Part shown: piece by piece, positions 17,969 through 26,767 of the stretch | Layout: every line of letters starts with the position of its first letter | How positions within the stretch are numbered: position 1 is the first letter of the stretch | Origin: Phycisphaerales bacterium | Lineage (GTDB): Bacteria > Planctomycetota > Phycisphaerae > UBA1845 > UTPLA1 | NCBI GenBank assembly: GCA_022360095.1 | Contig: JAKSDK010001621.1 | Coordinates: 62,001-126,000, forward strand | Reading direction: 5' to 3' | DNA length: 64,000 nt | Notes under the pieces: model-generated | Database searches by the model: none | What the model saw: the letters and a program-made list of their open reading frames with translations, nothing else | Told to the model about the DNA's origin: nothing | Made by a program: the position numbers and the translations under genes

Positions 17969-18442
17969 TCAGTCGTATTTCTCGGAGGTTGCGAGATCGA
18001 AGCCTTCATGGTCGGGATTATAGACGACGCCGCGATATTCCGCACGACAGCGATAACAGACGGTCACTTTGCCCACGAACAGGTATATGGCCGCATCGAC
18101 CAGAACCAGCGCTCCCAGCGTCGCAAAAGTGGCGACGATGTTTTCGTAGTAATAAAAAACCGAAGCGACCAACCCGAACACGATCACAAGAAGAAGCCCC
18201 AACTTCTGAGGAAAGTCTTTGCGAATGAAGAACTCACGGCCGGGGCATAGTGAGCAACGGGTGATCATTCGATCTGTGCAGACGTCGGACGGGATGTCCA
18301 GGATCGTCGGTTCGTGACAGGTTGGGCAACTCGTTTCGATGCGGCCGTCGCGTTCCGCGCGCGTGCGAATGCGCGCTTGGCACGCAGCCTTCGGGCAGCG
18401 ATGGGTGATCAGAATCGAATCGGAGGCAGACACGTTGCTCAC
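17969..18442 (-). CDS. zinc-ribbon membrane protein, unknown
   Basis: 157 aa. N-terminal half has several Cys pairs (CPKAAC, CPTCHE, CSLCPG) suited to zinc ribbons; two TM helices lie at about residues 80-125; a last CYRC pair is in the C-terminal tail. The GTG start overlaps the stop of the upstream 8-TM gene (GTGA). No enzymatic function recognised; likely an inner-membrane protein with cytoplasmic metal-binding ends. Confidence 0.7.
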   Translation of the reverse strand: MSNVSASDSILITHRCPKAACQARIRTRAERDGRIETSCPTCHEPTILDIPSDVCTDRMITRCSLCPGREFFIRKDFPQKLGLLLVIVFGLVASVFYYYENIVATFATLGALVLVDAAIYLFVGKVTVCYRCRAEYRGVVYNPDHEGFDLATSEKYD

Positions 18443-19311
18443 AATGCCAGTTGTTCCGTGCGCATGAGGAATTGCCCGGCCAGTTCACCGATGAACACCA
18501 TCAGCATCGACAGATAATACAGGGCCGTGGCGGATTGGGTGGCGCGGCGTTTGACGCAATCCCAGATCATCCATGCGAAGATCGCGGCCACCACCATTCC
18601 GACACCGACACGAACGCAAAGGGCCAGCCAGAAATACAGTTCACTCTCGGCAGGTTGAAATGTCGAGGACCACACGGGGATTGAGGCGCCCGCGACCCAA
18701 ACGATTCTGGCCACGATGACGCCGAGATAGAGTTTCGTGAGCCGCCTAAGCGGCGCAATGGGCATGTCGGTGTCCGTCAGATAGCGATGACCCAGGAGCA
18801 TGGCCGCCGTGGTGGTCCCCAGCAGCACGGCGCCGAGCAACGTGTTGATTCCCATCACCACTGATTGGCTCAGCCCGGCGCTTGCCTTCTCCGCAGTCAG
18901 CAACGCGTCGGCATCGATCGAAAACACGATCGCAGCCGTGAGGCAGGCAATTCCCGCGATGGCAGGCCACGCCCGTTGTGTATTTCGAATGTTCTCAGAC
19001 TGGGCCGCATTCACGAAGAGCCAGACCAATCCGAACAAAATGCCGGCGCCCAAGGCGACAACACCCGGTCCCTGCGCTGTTTCGCCCGACGAGACACTCT
19101 CGCGAAGCAGAAGAACCATGGCAAACGCTGCGATCGAGACCGAGACGATGGCCATAAGCCGAAGGTATCGCCAGCCACATTGCCGGATGGCGGAGACGGC
19201 CACGGCGAGGAAGCAACCGGCGGCGCATTGTGCAAGAAACGCGGCGAACATCATTCCATACGTGCGTTGGTATTGCGTGGCATGCCACCCGACATTCGGG
19301 CATGCGGCCAC
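18439..19311 (-). CDS. eight-TM membrane protein, unknown
   Basis: 290 aa with eight clear hydrophobic helices spaced along the whole length and only short loops. The start is uncertain: a GTG at 19311, 14 nt after the pepA stop, or the ATG at 19254, just before the first helix. No diagnostic motif was recognised. Helices resemble integral-membrane redox anchors only in general layout. It is followed, with 4-bp overlap, by the zinc-ribbon membrane protein, and the two may form a complex. Confidence 0.6.
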   Translation of the reverse strand: MAACPNVGWHATQYQRTYGMMFAAFLAQCAAGCFLAVAVSAIRQCGWRYLRLMAIVSVSIAAFAMVLLLRESVSSGETAQGPGVVALGAGILFGLVWLFVNAAQSENIRNTQRAWPAIAGIACLTAAIVFSIDADALLTAEKASAGLSQSVVMGINTLLGAVLLGTTTAAMLLGHRYLTDTDMPIAPLRRLTKLYLGVIVARIVWVAGASIPVWSSTFQPAESELYFWLALCVRVGVGMVVAAIFAWMIWDCVKRRATQSATALYYLSMLMVFIGELAGQFLMRTEQLAL

Positions 19312-19325
19312 GCTCAGAGAGGATC

Positions 19326-20858
19326 TTACTTTCGTTTTTGAAGATAATCCAACAGGAGACGGACGCCGAAGCCGGTCGCTCCGATGGGGCAGGTGGGGGT
19401 GGGTTTGTCTGTCGTGGCGGGCCCGGCAATGTCCAGATGGGCCCAGGGTGTTTTGTCGCTGACGAATTCCTTTAGAAACATGCCGGCCGTAATGGCCCCG
19501 GCCCCGCGACCGCCGACGTTTTTGATATCGCCGTCCGTGCCGTTGATCTGTTCACGATAAACCGGCCAAAGCGGCAAACGCCAGAGACGCTCACCGGCGC
19601 GCTCGCCGCTATCGATCAGGGCCTTGGCGAGCCGGTCATCGGTGCTCATCAGCCCGGCGCAGGCCGTGCCCAACGCAATTTCGCAGGCGCCGGTCAACGT
19701 CGCAAGGTCAATGACGGCTCTCGGGTTATAGACTTTTTCGGCGTAATGCAGGCAGTCCGCCAAAACGAGGCGGCCTTCCGCATCGGTGTTCAGCACTTCG
19801 ATCGTTTTCCCGTTCGAGGCGCGAACAATGTCGCCCGGTCGGAATGCCCGGTCGGAGATCATGTTCTCCGCTGCGCCGATGATGCCGACGACACGTTGGC
19901 GGAGCCCTAGACGTGCCGCACCGGCAAGCGCGCCGATCACGGCCATCCCCCCACACTTGTCATATTTCATGTCCGGAATACTGTTCGCGGGTTTGATCGA
20001 ATAGCCGCCGGTATCCAGCGTGACCGCCTTGCCGACAAGGACAACGGGTCTGGCCTTCGGCTGTTTTCCAGGATGTTCGAGAATAATCATGCGAGGCTTG
20101 CTCGCAGAGCCGAGTCCGACGGCGAGGAACGCGCCCATCTTTTTCTTTTTCATCTGACGGTCGTCGAGAATGGTGCAGCGAAGCTTGTATTGTCGGGCCA
20201 ACGTTCGACATCGTTCTGCAAGCGTGACAGGATTGATCACGTTCGGCGGTTCATGGCCGAGGAAACGAGCGAGGTTCGTCGCATCAGCAAGATGCCGGGC
20301 GCGCTCGGCGGCGGCGGCGATCGTCCTTGATTGGGTCGACGCCGTCGCCAACGTTAACCGCCTGACCGCATCGTGACCGTTCTCGAGTGGTTTGGAACGC
20401 TGGGCGCCATAACGAAAACCGGCCAACAAGAATCCTTCGACCCAGGCTTCGACCGCCTCGTTACCGAGGGCACGAAGGCGCTGCACGACGACGGCGGCAT
20501 GTTCGATGCGATGTTTCGCGCACCACTCAAAGGCATGGCCCGCTGCGTTCCGGAGATCGACGAGTCTGGTCGAACTCTTGTCCCCAAGACTCACGAAAGC
20601 AATTCGACCCAACGGCGAACCGGTCGGCAGAATGTGGTCGTCCATCGCACCCGGTCGCGTCAAATCACGATGGTATTTTCTCAGTTCCTCAACCCGATCC
20701 CGATCGATCGGTCTTAGGCCGGTGATCTTGCCAATGTCAGTTTTGCCGTTGCCGGTTGTGACGGGGATGATCAGTGCGTCCGCATCAAGCTCGGAATCGA
20801 GGCGCCGAACATCGACATCGAGGATTGTGGGTTTCATAGCCGTCTTCCGAGATCCCAT
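19326..20858 (-). CDS. pepA: leucyl aminopeptidase (M17)
   Basis: 510 aa (503 if the ATG at 20837 is used). The C-terminal catalytic domain has all M17 metal-binding blocks: VGKAVTLDTGG (Lys, Asp), MKYDKCGGMAV (Asp), and the hallmark NTDAEGRLVLAD (Asp, Glu, Arg). AENMISDRAFRPGDIV precedes the hallmark as usual. It removes N-terminal residues from cytosolic peptides with two metal ions; some PepA proteins also bind DNA. Ten bp downstream of the TPR gene stop. Confidence 0.95.
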   Translation of the reverse strand: MGSRKTAMKPTILDVDVRRLDSELDADALIIPVTTGNGKTDIGKITGLRPIDRDRVEELRKYHRDLTRPGAMDDHILPTGSPLGRIAFVSLGDKSSTRLVDLRNAAGHAFEWCAKHRIEHAAVVVQRLRALGNEAVEAWVEGFLLAGFRYGAQRSKPLENGHDAVRRLTLATASTQSRTIAAAAERARHLADATNLARFLGHEPPNVINPVTLAERCRTLARQYKLRCTILDDRQMKKKKMGAFLAVGLGSASKPRMIILEHPGKQPKARPVVLVGKAVTLDTGGYSIKPANSIPDMKYDKCGGMAVIGALAGAARLGLRQRVVGIIGAAENMISDRAFRPGDIVRASNGKTIEVLNTDAEGRLVLADCLHYAEKVYNPRAVIDLATLTGACEIALGTACAGLMSTDDRLAKALIDSGERAGERLWRLPLWPVYREQINGTDGDIKNVGGRGAGAITAGMFLKEFVSDKTPWAHLDIAGPATTDKPTPTCPIGATGFGVRLLLDYLQKRK

Positions 20859-20867
20859 CGAGAAGCG

Positions 20868-22562
20868 TCACTTCGACTCGCGGTTTTTGGCCATCGCCAC
20901 GCGAGCTTGTGCCGCCTCGGCCGATTCGGGGGCCAGGTCGCAAACAATTTGCCAAGAGGCATTGGCACGATCGATGAGTCCCATGTTCTGCAAAGCCAGC
21001 GCAAGATTTGCCTGGAAGCCAATGTTCTCTGGATTGCCCTGAACGGCGTATTCAAAATGCTCAACGGCGATCTCGAATTGATAGCGCTGAATGAAGAGCA
21101 GTCCAAGCTGATAGTGGAGATCCACGTATTCGGGTTGAATTTCAGTCGCCTGCTTGAAGACTTCGACGGCCTCCTCGGTCTGGTCGACTTCTTTCAGAGC
21201 CAAGCCGAGCTTGATCAGGGCCTTCATATAGCAAGGGTTGATCTGAACGGCCTGCCGAAACGCCTCAATGGCGTCCTCGATTTGCCCGCGATTCTTGAGC
21301 AGGAGGCCCAATCGATAATGCAGATCTGCATGATTGGGATTCGATTTGATCGACTGACGCAGGCGCTGAATCTGACGGGAGATCAGATCGGTCGCGGGGG
21401 TGGAGTCTTCAAGTGTTCCGGTCTTCTCTGATCCCATCAAGTAGGAGTCGGATTCCGCGCTAGCGGCGGCCTTCAGTTGCATGCGTGCCACCTCGCTGAA
21501 CAGCAGCGTGCTGTTCGGCTCGATGTTTCGCGCCATGTCGAAAGAGGCCATGGCCTGGTCCGTGCAGCCCTTGGCATGTTGAGCCACACCGATGCCCACA
21601 TAGGCACTGAGCAGTCGATCATTAATCTCCAGTGACGACGAAAACGACCTCGCGGCATCCGAATAACGCCCGGCTCGGAGATGCTGTGTACCGAGTTTGA
21701 CGTTGGCCTCCAGATAGTCCGGGCAGATTTCCAGAGCCCGATGGTAATGCGTCATGGCGGAGACATCGTCGCCGAGACGCGCGTACAAATCACCAAGACG
21801 CAGTCGCGTATCGGCGAAGTCCGCCTCGCTGTCGATCATTTTATGAAGGTGCTCAATGGCCTCACGGATGAGACCCGCCTCTTCATAGGCGCTGACAATG
21901 TCATTGTGAGCGGTCCAGTTTTCCGGATCGAGCGAGAGCGCGTGTTCGTATCGCTGAATGGCGCCTTCACAGTCGCCGGATTTGAGCAGCAAGCTCGCCA
22001 ACGTAATGTGTAGATCCGTCTGGTGTGGGTCGAGATCGCAGAGCTTGATGTAATGATGAATCGCCAGGTCCGTTTCATCGTTTTTCAGGTAGATGGCAGC
22101 GAGACGCTCGTGGGCGTTACGAAGCGTGGGGCATAGAGACAGCGAATCCCGATAGTAGTCCATTGCGGGCTCTTCGCGGCCGAGTCGTTCCTGACAATGG
22201 CCCAGGCAAAAGAGGATTGCGGGATTCGCAGGCTCCGTCTTTTGTGCAATGCGCAACTGTTCCAGCGCGACATCGATTTGATTGAGCTCATCAAAGACGC
22301 AAGCCAACCCCAGTCGTGCGGCATAGTTGTTTTTGTCCTCAGCCAGGATGTCCAAAAACACCTGTCGTGCAGCGACGGGCTCTTGATGGCGAAGGTATTG
22401 ACCGCCGAGGCGAATCAGGGTCGGGATATCATCAGGATTCTGCTCGGCGGCCTGTTCCAGGGCCTCAAGCGATTCTTCAGGAGCGACGCCGAGTTCGCCG
22501 CTGAAGGCGCCGGACATGTGTGCAATGAGGCCGCGTCCAAGTATTTCGAGTAAGTATGACAT
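20868..22562 (-). CDS. TPR-repeat protein 1
   Basis: 565 aa from the ATG at 22562, which has an AGAGGGGGA upstream and follows the previous stop by 13 nt. Nearly the entire length is tetratricopeptide repeats with the W/L-G-Y-A-P pattern (for example DLHYQLGLLFIQRYQFEIAVEHF), roughly 14 units. No signal peptide is apparent; the N-terminus MSYLLEILGRGL could be a weak amphipathic helix. A protein-protein interaction scaffold; partner unknown. Adjacent to a second TPR gene on the same strand, which suggests a duplicated pair acting together. Confidence 0.8.
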   Translation of the reverse strand: MSYLLEILGRGLIAHMSGAFSGELGVAPEESLEALEQAAEQNPDDIPTLIRLGGQYLRHQEPVAARQVFLDILAEDKNNYAARLGLACVFDELNQIDVALEQLRIAQKTEPANPAILFCLGHCQERLGREEPAMDYYRDSLSLCPTLRNAHERLAAIYLKNDETDLAIHHYIKLCDLDPHQTDLHITLASLLLKSGDCEGAIQRYEHALSLDPENWTAHNDIVSAYEEAGLIREAIEHLHKMIDSEADFADTRLRLGDLYARLGDDVSAMTHYHRALEICPDYLEANVKLGTQHLRAGRYSDAARSFSSSLEINDRLLSAYVGIGVAQHAKGCTDQAMASFDMARNIEPNSTLLFSEVARMQLKAAASAESDSYLMGSEKTGTLEDSTPATDLISRQIQRLRQSIKSNPNHADLHYRLGLLLKNRGQIEDAIEAFRQAVQINPCYMKALIKLGLALKEVDQTEEAVEVFKQATEIQPEYVDLHYQLGLLFIQRYQFEIAVEHFEYAVQGNPENIGFQANLALALQNMGLIDRANASWQIVCDLAPESAEAAQARVAMAKNRESK

Positions 22563-22575
22563 TCGCAGTCCCCCT

Positions 22576-23856
22576 CTACGAATCCAAGACCATTTCAAGG
22601 GCCTTGTGCGCACGTGTGAAATTGGAATTCAACTCAAGGGCTCGACGGTATTCCAGACCGGCCGAATCGGAATGCCCTTTCTTTCGGTAGAGTTCTCCGA
22701 GCAAGTAATGAACGTCGGGGTAATCTCCGCCGCATCCGATGGCTTCCTTGAGCCGTCCAATGGCCTCTCCGGTTCGCTCGGTCTCGGCATAAAGCCGTCC
22801 GAGTTGGATCAACGCCTGAACGTAGCGAGGGTTGATCTGGACCGCCATGCGAGCTTGTATGATCGCCGACTCGGTCAGCCCCAATCGCTGGTGAACCCGT
22901 GCACAATGATGGTACAGATCGGCGTAGTCCGGATGCCGTTCCAACGCACGTTCGAGAATCTTGCTTAGCGCCGCGAAGATTTCAGAATCGACGTCAGAAG
23001 TCGGAAGACTCAGAAAGGCATCCACGAAATCCGGGTCTTCGGTAATCAGCTCACCCAGGATTTCGAGCGAACGATCATCCACGGTTTCGAGCTGACTGGT
23101 TTCAGGATCGATCGCCAGCTTGATGCACGTCGTTCGGGCGGCGTCGATCGCCAAAGTCAGGAGCAAAGCCAGATAGGCGTCGTTCGGCTGCAGCTTCTGG
23201 GCGACGGACAAATGCTCGATGGCCTGGTCGTGGTCGCCTGCGGCTGCCAACGCGAGGCCAAGGTGCTGTTGAATCGCGGCATTAAGCGGGGCCAGTTCGG
23301 CGGCTTCCTGAAGCACGCAAATCGCATCCTCGAATTCCTCGGCGGAAGCGTAAATCAGACCGAGTTGCAGCCGAACGTCGACGCGATGTGGCTCGGAATC
23401 GATGATTTCAACAAGCGTCTCCACGGCCCGTGATCGTTGTCCGTCACGGGCGAAGGCGTGAGCCAAGCGAATCGGCAAATCGGCGTCGGCATGGTCGGCA
23501 TCACGCTCGCGTTCGATTTCCGCGACCGTGAGATCGAAACGGCCTTGTCCGGCGTAGCAACCGGCGATGTAGCGGGAAAGGCCCGCAGTGTTCGGGTTCA
23601 ATTCTCGGGCAGCGCTAAAATGATTGGCCGCCGAAGCATGACGGCCTGCGCGGAGTTCGCTCATGCCGTAATGCAAATGGGCCTGTCCGAGATAATAGCG
23701 AGCCAACGTGCCGGAGAGAGTATCCGTTTCGTCGATCGATGAGAGCAGCTCGATGGCTTCGAAATAGCGGCCTGTTTCATAGGCGGCGAGACCTTTCTGA
23801 TAAACTTCCGCCGCCTGACTGAGTGACAGTTTCTTTGATCCAGAGCGGACTGGCAT
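22576..23856 (-). CDS. TPR-repeat protein 2
   Basis: 426 aa from the ATG at 23856 (GGGAG seven nt upstream; an upstream in-frame start at 23922 has no such site). After a short basic N-terminus it consists of TPR units (AEVYQKGLAAYETGRYFEAIELL, ASAANHFSAARELNPNTAG and so on). First gene of the seven-gene minus-strand run that continues through pepA and folE. Cytoplasmic scaffold by appearance; specific function unknown. Confidence 0.8.
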   Translation of the reverse strand: MPVRSGSKKLSLSQAAEVYQKGLAAYETGRYFEAIELLSSIDETDTLSGTLARYYLGQAHLHYGMSELRAGRHASAANHFSAARELNPNTAGLSRYIAGCYAGQGRFDLTVAEIERERDADHADADLPIRLAHAFARDGQRSRAVETLVEIIDSEPHRVDVRLQLGLIYASAEEFEDAICVLQEAAELAPLNAAIQQHLGLALAAAGDHDQAIEHLSVAQKLQPNDAYLALLLTLAIDAARTTCIKLAIDPETSQLETVDDRSLEILGELITEDPDFVDAFLSLPTSDVDSEIFAALSKILERALERHPDYADLYHHCARVHQRLGLTESAIIQARMAVQINPRYVQALIQLGRLYAETERTGEAIGRLKEAIGCGGDYPDVHYLLGELYRKKGHSDSAGLEYRRALELNSNFTRAHKALEMVLDS

Positions 23857-24021
23857 CCTTGCACTCCCTACGTCCGAAAAGATTGGTGGCAACCCACACG
23901 TTGCCCCCTGAGCTATCGTCATCGCGGCGCGTCGAAATTACATACGATTCCCAAACAAGTGGATTTGCGGTTGGCGTGTCATCGCGAACCTGCGACGCAT
24001 CGATCTTTGTCCGAGTGGGGC

Positions 24022-24049
24022 TTGCTCGGGCGTTATCGGAATGTACGAT
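24022..24049 (+). promoter_or_regulatory. candidate promoter for top6B
   Basis: TTGCTC, 16-nt spacer, TACGAT (24044-24049), ending 40 nt before the ATG. Partial matches only (3/6 and 4/6). Confidence 0.3.
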
Positions 24050-24089
24050 GTAAGCTTGCGAACGGAGTCGATCTCGACTCGGAACCAGG

Positions 24090-26096
24090 ATGGTGATTTT
24101 CATGCCAAAACGCACACAGACCAGGCGAAAAACCGGCGGACAGTTGCAGCTTTCGTTTAAGTCCGTCGGTGCTTCCACATCGAGGGTCAGTCCGCCGGAG
24201 CCCAAAATGCCAAAGCCGAAAAAGACACGCAAGAAGAGCCGGAATGCCCGTGCCGACCGCTCCGTGGTATCGCCCCGAAAGAAAAAGAAACACACGTATG
24301 CGACAGCGGAAAGCATGTCGAAAGCTCAGCGCGAGATCTCGGTCTCGGAGTTCTTCGCAAAAAATCGCCACCTGCTCGGCTTCGACAACAAGCGCAAGGC
24401 ACTGCTGACCACGGTCAAGGAGGCCGTTGACAACAGTTTGGACGCCTGCGAGGAAGCGGGAATCCTTCCCGAGATACACGTCAAGATTGCGCAGTCCGAC
24501 ACGGAGCGCTTTTGCGTCACTGTCCGCGACAATGGGCCGGGCATCGTCAAGCAGCAAATTCCCAACATTTTCGGCAAGCTCTTGTACGGTTCCAAGTTTC
24601 ATCGTCTGAAGATGAGCCGCGGCCAGCAGGGCATCGGTATTTCCGCCGCGGGAATGTACGGTCTGCTTACCACCGGAAAGAGCATCCGTATTACTTCTCG
24701 CACAGGCCGGCGTTCGCAGGCTCACTACTATGAGGTGCAGATCGACACGAAGGGCAACAAGCCTCATGTCGTCAAAGACAAGACTGTCTCGGTAGATTGG
24801 GACAGCGGCACCGAAGTTTCGATCGAACTCGTCGCGGCCTATCAAAAAGGGCGCTCGTCGGTGGACGAATACGTTGAATTGACCGCCATCGCGAATCCGC
24901 ACGCGAGTTTTGAGTTCGTTGATCCGTCGGGCAATCTGTTTGAATATTCTCGGGGAACGGAAGTCGCTCCGGAGCCGACGATGGAGATCAAGCCGCACCC
25001 GTACGGCATTGAGTTGGGTGTCCTGATCAAGATGCTCAAGGACAACACGCGGAAAACTCTGGTTCAATTCCTCCATACGGAGTTCAGTCGCGTCAGCACG
25101 GCCATCGGCTCCAAGATCTGCAAGCAAGCGGGCCTTAGCCCTCGTTCTCGGACACAAACGATCGTCAAGGACGAAGCGGAGACGTTGTACAAGGCCATGC
25201 AGGAAACGCCTGTTCGGGCGCCTGCGACCAACTGCCTGTCACCGATCGGTCCCGAACAGATTTTGGCGGGTCTTCTCAAAGGCGTGAAAGCGGAATTCTT
25301 CACGGCCAGCACCCGGTCACCCACCGTTTATCGCGGCAATCCTTTTCAGATCGAAGTCGGTCTGGCTTATGGCGGTGATCTAGGGCCGGCGCCGTCGGAC
25401 GAGGACCAGGAGTCCAATCATAACGAAGCCAAGGTTCGGCGCGGAAAGGTCGTGAAGCAGAACCGATCTCCGTCTCAGGCGAAGTTGATGCGTTTCGCGA
25501 ACCGAGTGCCCTTGCTGTATCAGACGTCCGGATGCTGCATTTATAAGAGCGTGATCGAATTGGACTGGCGTCGATATGGCCTGTCACAGCCGTCGGGCAG
25601 CCTCCCGCAGGGGCCGTTGGCGATTTTCGTCCATATGGCCAGCGTTTGGGTGCCGTTTACCAGCGAGGGCAAAGAGGCCATTGCAGATTACGACGAGATT
25701 CGGAAGGAGATTCGCCTGGCGGTTCAGGAATGCGGTCGTAGACTGCAGACTTATCTGAATCGGAGAAAACGCCAGAGATACGAATCTGATCGGCGGAACA
25801 TCTTCGAGCGTTACATCGGTGAGGTCGTCAGCGCGTGTTCGAGCATTACGCGCGTCAACCAACAAAAGCTCACCTCGGATCTGATGGCCATCGCGACACG
25901 AGTCACGGCCCGAGCCGACGAGGAATTGGGCCTGGACGGCAAGGTTAAGAAGAGTAGCCGCGATCAAGCGGGCGCGCACGGCAGCGAATACGGCGAGAAC
26001 ACGATCGTTGTGGAGCGTGAAACGGAGCCGGCAGGGCCGTTGTTTGAGGAAAAGGCAGGCCGTCAAAAGAAACGAAAGAGGAAATCGCGGCGCTAG
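24090..26096 (+). CDS. top6B: DNA topoisomerase VI subunit B
   Basis: 668 aa. A Lys/Arg-rich N-terminal extension of ~75 residues precedes a GHKL ATPase domain with the N box EAVDNSLDACEE (Glu111, Asn115), G1 box RDNGPGI (Asp147) and G2 box GQQGIGIS (from Gly178). An H2TH-like linker and a transducer domain (QIEVGLAYGGDLG, RFANRVPLLYQTSGC) follow; the end is another basic tail. In the known enzyme the B subunit binds ATP and gates the Spo11-like A subunit that cuts both DNA strands. No top6A lies within the window on either side, which is unusual because the two genes are often adjacent. An ATG at 24102 is an alternative start. Confidence 0.92.
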   Translation: MVIFMPKRTQTRRKTGGQLQLSFKSVGASTSRVSPPEPKMPKPKKTRKKSRNARADRSVVSPRKKKKHTYATAESMSKAQREISVSEFFAKNRHLLGFDNKRKALLTTVKEAVDNSLDACEEAGILPEIHVKIAQSDTERFCVTVRDNGPGIVKQQIPNIFGKLLYGSKFHRLKMSRGQQGIGISAAGMYGLLTTGKSIRITSRTGRRSQAHYYEVQIDTKGNKPHVVKDKTVSVDWDSGTEVSIELVAAYQKGRSSVDEYVELTAIANPHASFEFVDPSGNLFEYSRGTEVAPEPTMEIKPHPYGIELGVLIKMLKDNTRKTLVQFLHTEFSRVSTAIGSKICKQAGLSPRSRTQTIVKDEAETLYKAMQETPVRAPATNCLSPIGPEQILAGLLKGVKAEFFTASTRSPTVYRGNPFQIEVGLAYGGDLGPAPSDEDQESNHNEAKVRRGKVVKQNRSPSQAKLMRFANRVPLLYQTSGCCIYKSVIELDWRRYGLSQPSGSLPQGPLAIFVHMASVWVPFTSEGKEAIADYDEIRKEIRLAVQECGRRLQTYLNRRKRQRYESDRRNIFERYIGEVVSACSSITRVNQQKLTSDLMAIATRVTARADEELGLDGKVKKSSRDQAGAHGSEYGENTIVVERETEPAGPLFEEKAGRQKKRKRKSRR

Positions 26097-26223
26097 GCGA
26101 CTTTTTGAAAGATCGGAGAAAATGGAACCGGCAGCGAACCAAAGAAAAAGCGACGCATATGAAAACGCTGCTGATTATCCCGTCCGCCGCCGGTACTTCT
26201 CCCCACTCCCTCCCTGAAGTCTG

Positions 26224-26251
26224 AAGCCGGGAACTTCGTTCCCGAATGCTT
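26224..26251 (+). terminator. hairpin after top6B, possible terminator
   Basis: CGGGAAC/GTTCCCG closes a three-base TTC loop (26228-26244), extended by AAGC (26224-26227) with GCTT (26248-26251) across a 3-nt bulge. No immediate T-tract, so termination strength is uncertain. It lies 128 nt after the top6B stop. Confidence 0.45.
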
Positions 26252-26457
26252 GAAATCCAGTTGAATCTAAACTTTTTGATAAGCCAGAACGGCTTCGATC
26301 TGATTTTCTTATACCAAATTCGTATCCAAAAAGTCAAGAAAACGGACGTCGTTTTCGGTTCGCTCTTGCGTTCTTGCACCGCCCCATTTTCGGGTTCGTT
26401 TCAATCTCTTGACGCATGCCCGATACAATGAGCTTTTGGCGCGAGTGACCTCAACGC
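26252..26457. other. AT-richer non-coding stretch with inverted repeats
   Basis: No plausible gene on either strand. Local base composition is more AT-rich than the flanks. Short inverted repeats are AAGCC-N5-GGCTT (26281-26295), GAAAAC-N7-GTTTTC (26338-26356), and ACTTTTT (26271) with AAAAAGT (26328). These may be operators for the promoter downstream or remnants of structure. Confidence 0.4.
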
Positions 26458-26487
26458 TTGACAAAGCGCTAAACTGAAGGATACACT
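26458..26487 (+). promoter_or_regulatory. promoter of the structured RNA
   Basis: Perfect TTGACA (26458-26463), 18-nt spacer, TACACT (26482-26487, 4/6). Expected start near 26494. CTAAA (26469-26473) and TTTAG (26487-26491) form an inverted repeat around the -10 box, a possible operator. Confidence 0.65.
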
Positions 26488-26695
26488 TTAGTTGTCTGAA
26501 TGTTCGTGATTTCTTGAGACGCTTAAATTTATGGGCAAGTGTCTTCATGTATCTCGATATTCAGACCGAGCGATGCATTGTGCATCGGGCGTTGTGTCCA
26601 ACGGGTGACGACCGGTTGGAGTGGGCAAGGCCCGGAGTGCTCCGATCACTCAGGAGCATGTGAGGGGTGACTGCCCTTTGAAAAGGAGGTGATCC

Positions 26696-26725
26696 ATGCC
26701 GAGTGAGAGTATTAAGCTGCTGTAG
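26696..26725 (+). CDS. micro-ORF / leader peptide MPSESIKLL
   Basis: ATG at 26696, nine codons, TAG at 26723-26725. The 15 nt before it, AAAAGGAGGTGATCC (26681-26695), are complementary to the standard 16S rRNA 3' tail (GGATCACCTCCTTT) over about 14 nt, with AGGAGG six nt from the ATG. That is far stronger than any other ribosome-binding site in this window. The stop codon lies inside the stem region where GCTGC (26716-26720), GCAGC (26728-26732) and GCTGC (26740-26744) can pair in two exclusive ways. A ribosome on this ORF would therefore choose between them. Translation is an inference. Confidence 0.5.
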   Translation: MPSESIKLL

Positions 26726-26767
26726 GTGCAGCGTACGTGGCTGCACGACAGCGGCCTACATCGAATG

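Noticed and set aside
26409-26429. TTGACG...TACAAT promoter
   Set aside because: Spacing between the boxes is only 9 nt; the pair at 26458-26487 is much better.
26681-26695. Remnant of a 16S rRNA gene on the minus strand
   Set aside because: Only ~15 nt match the 16S 3' end; the sequence on the other side of it lacks the universally conserved stretch that should precede the 16S tail.
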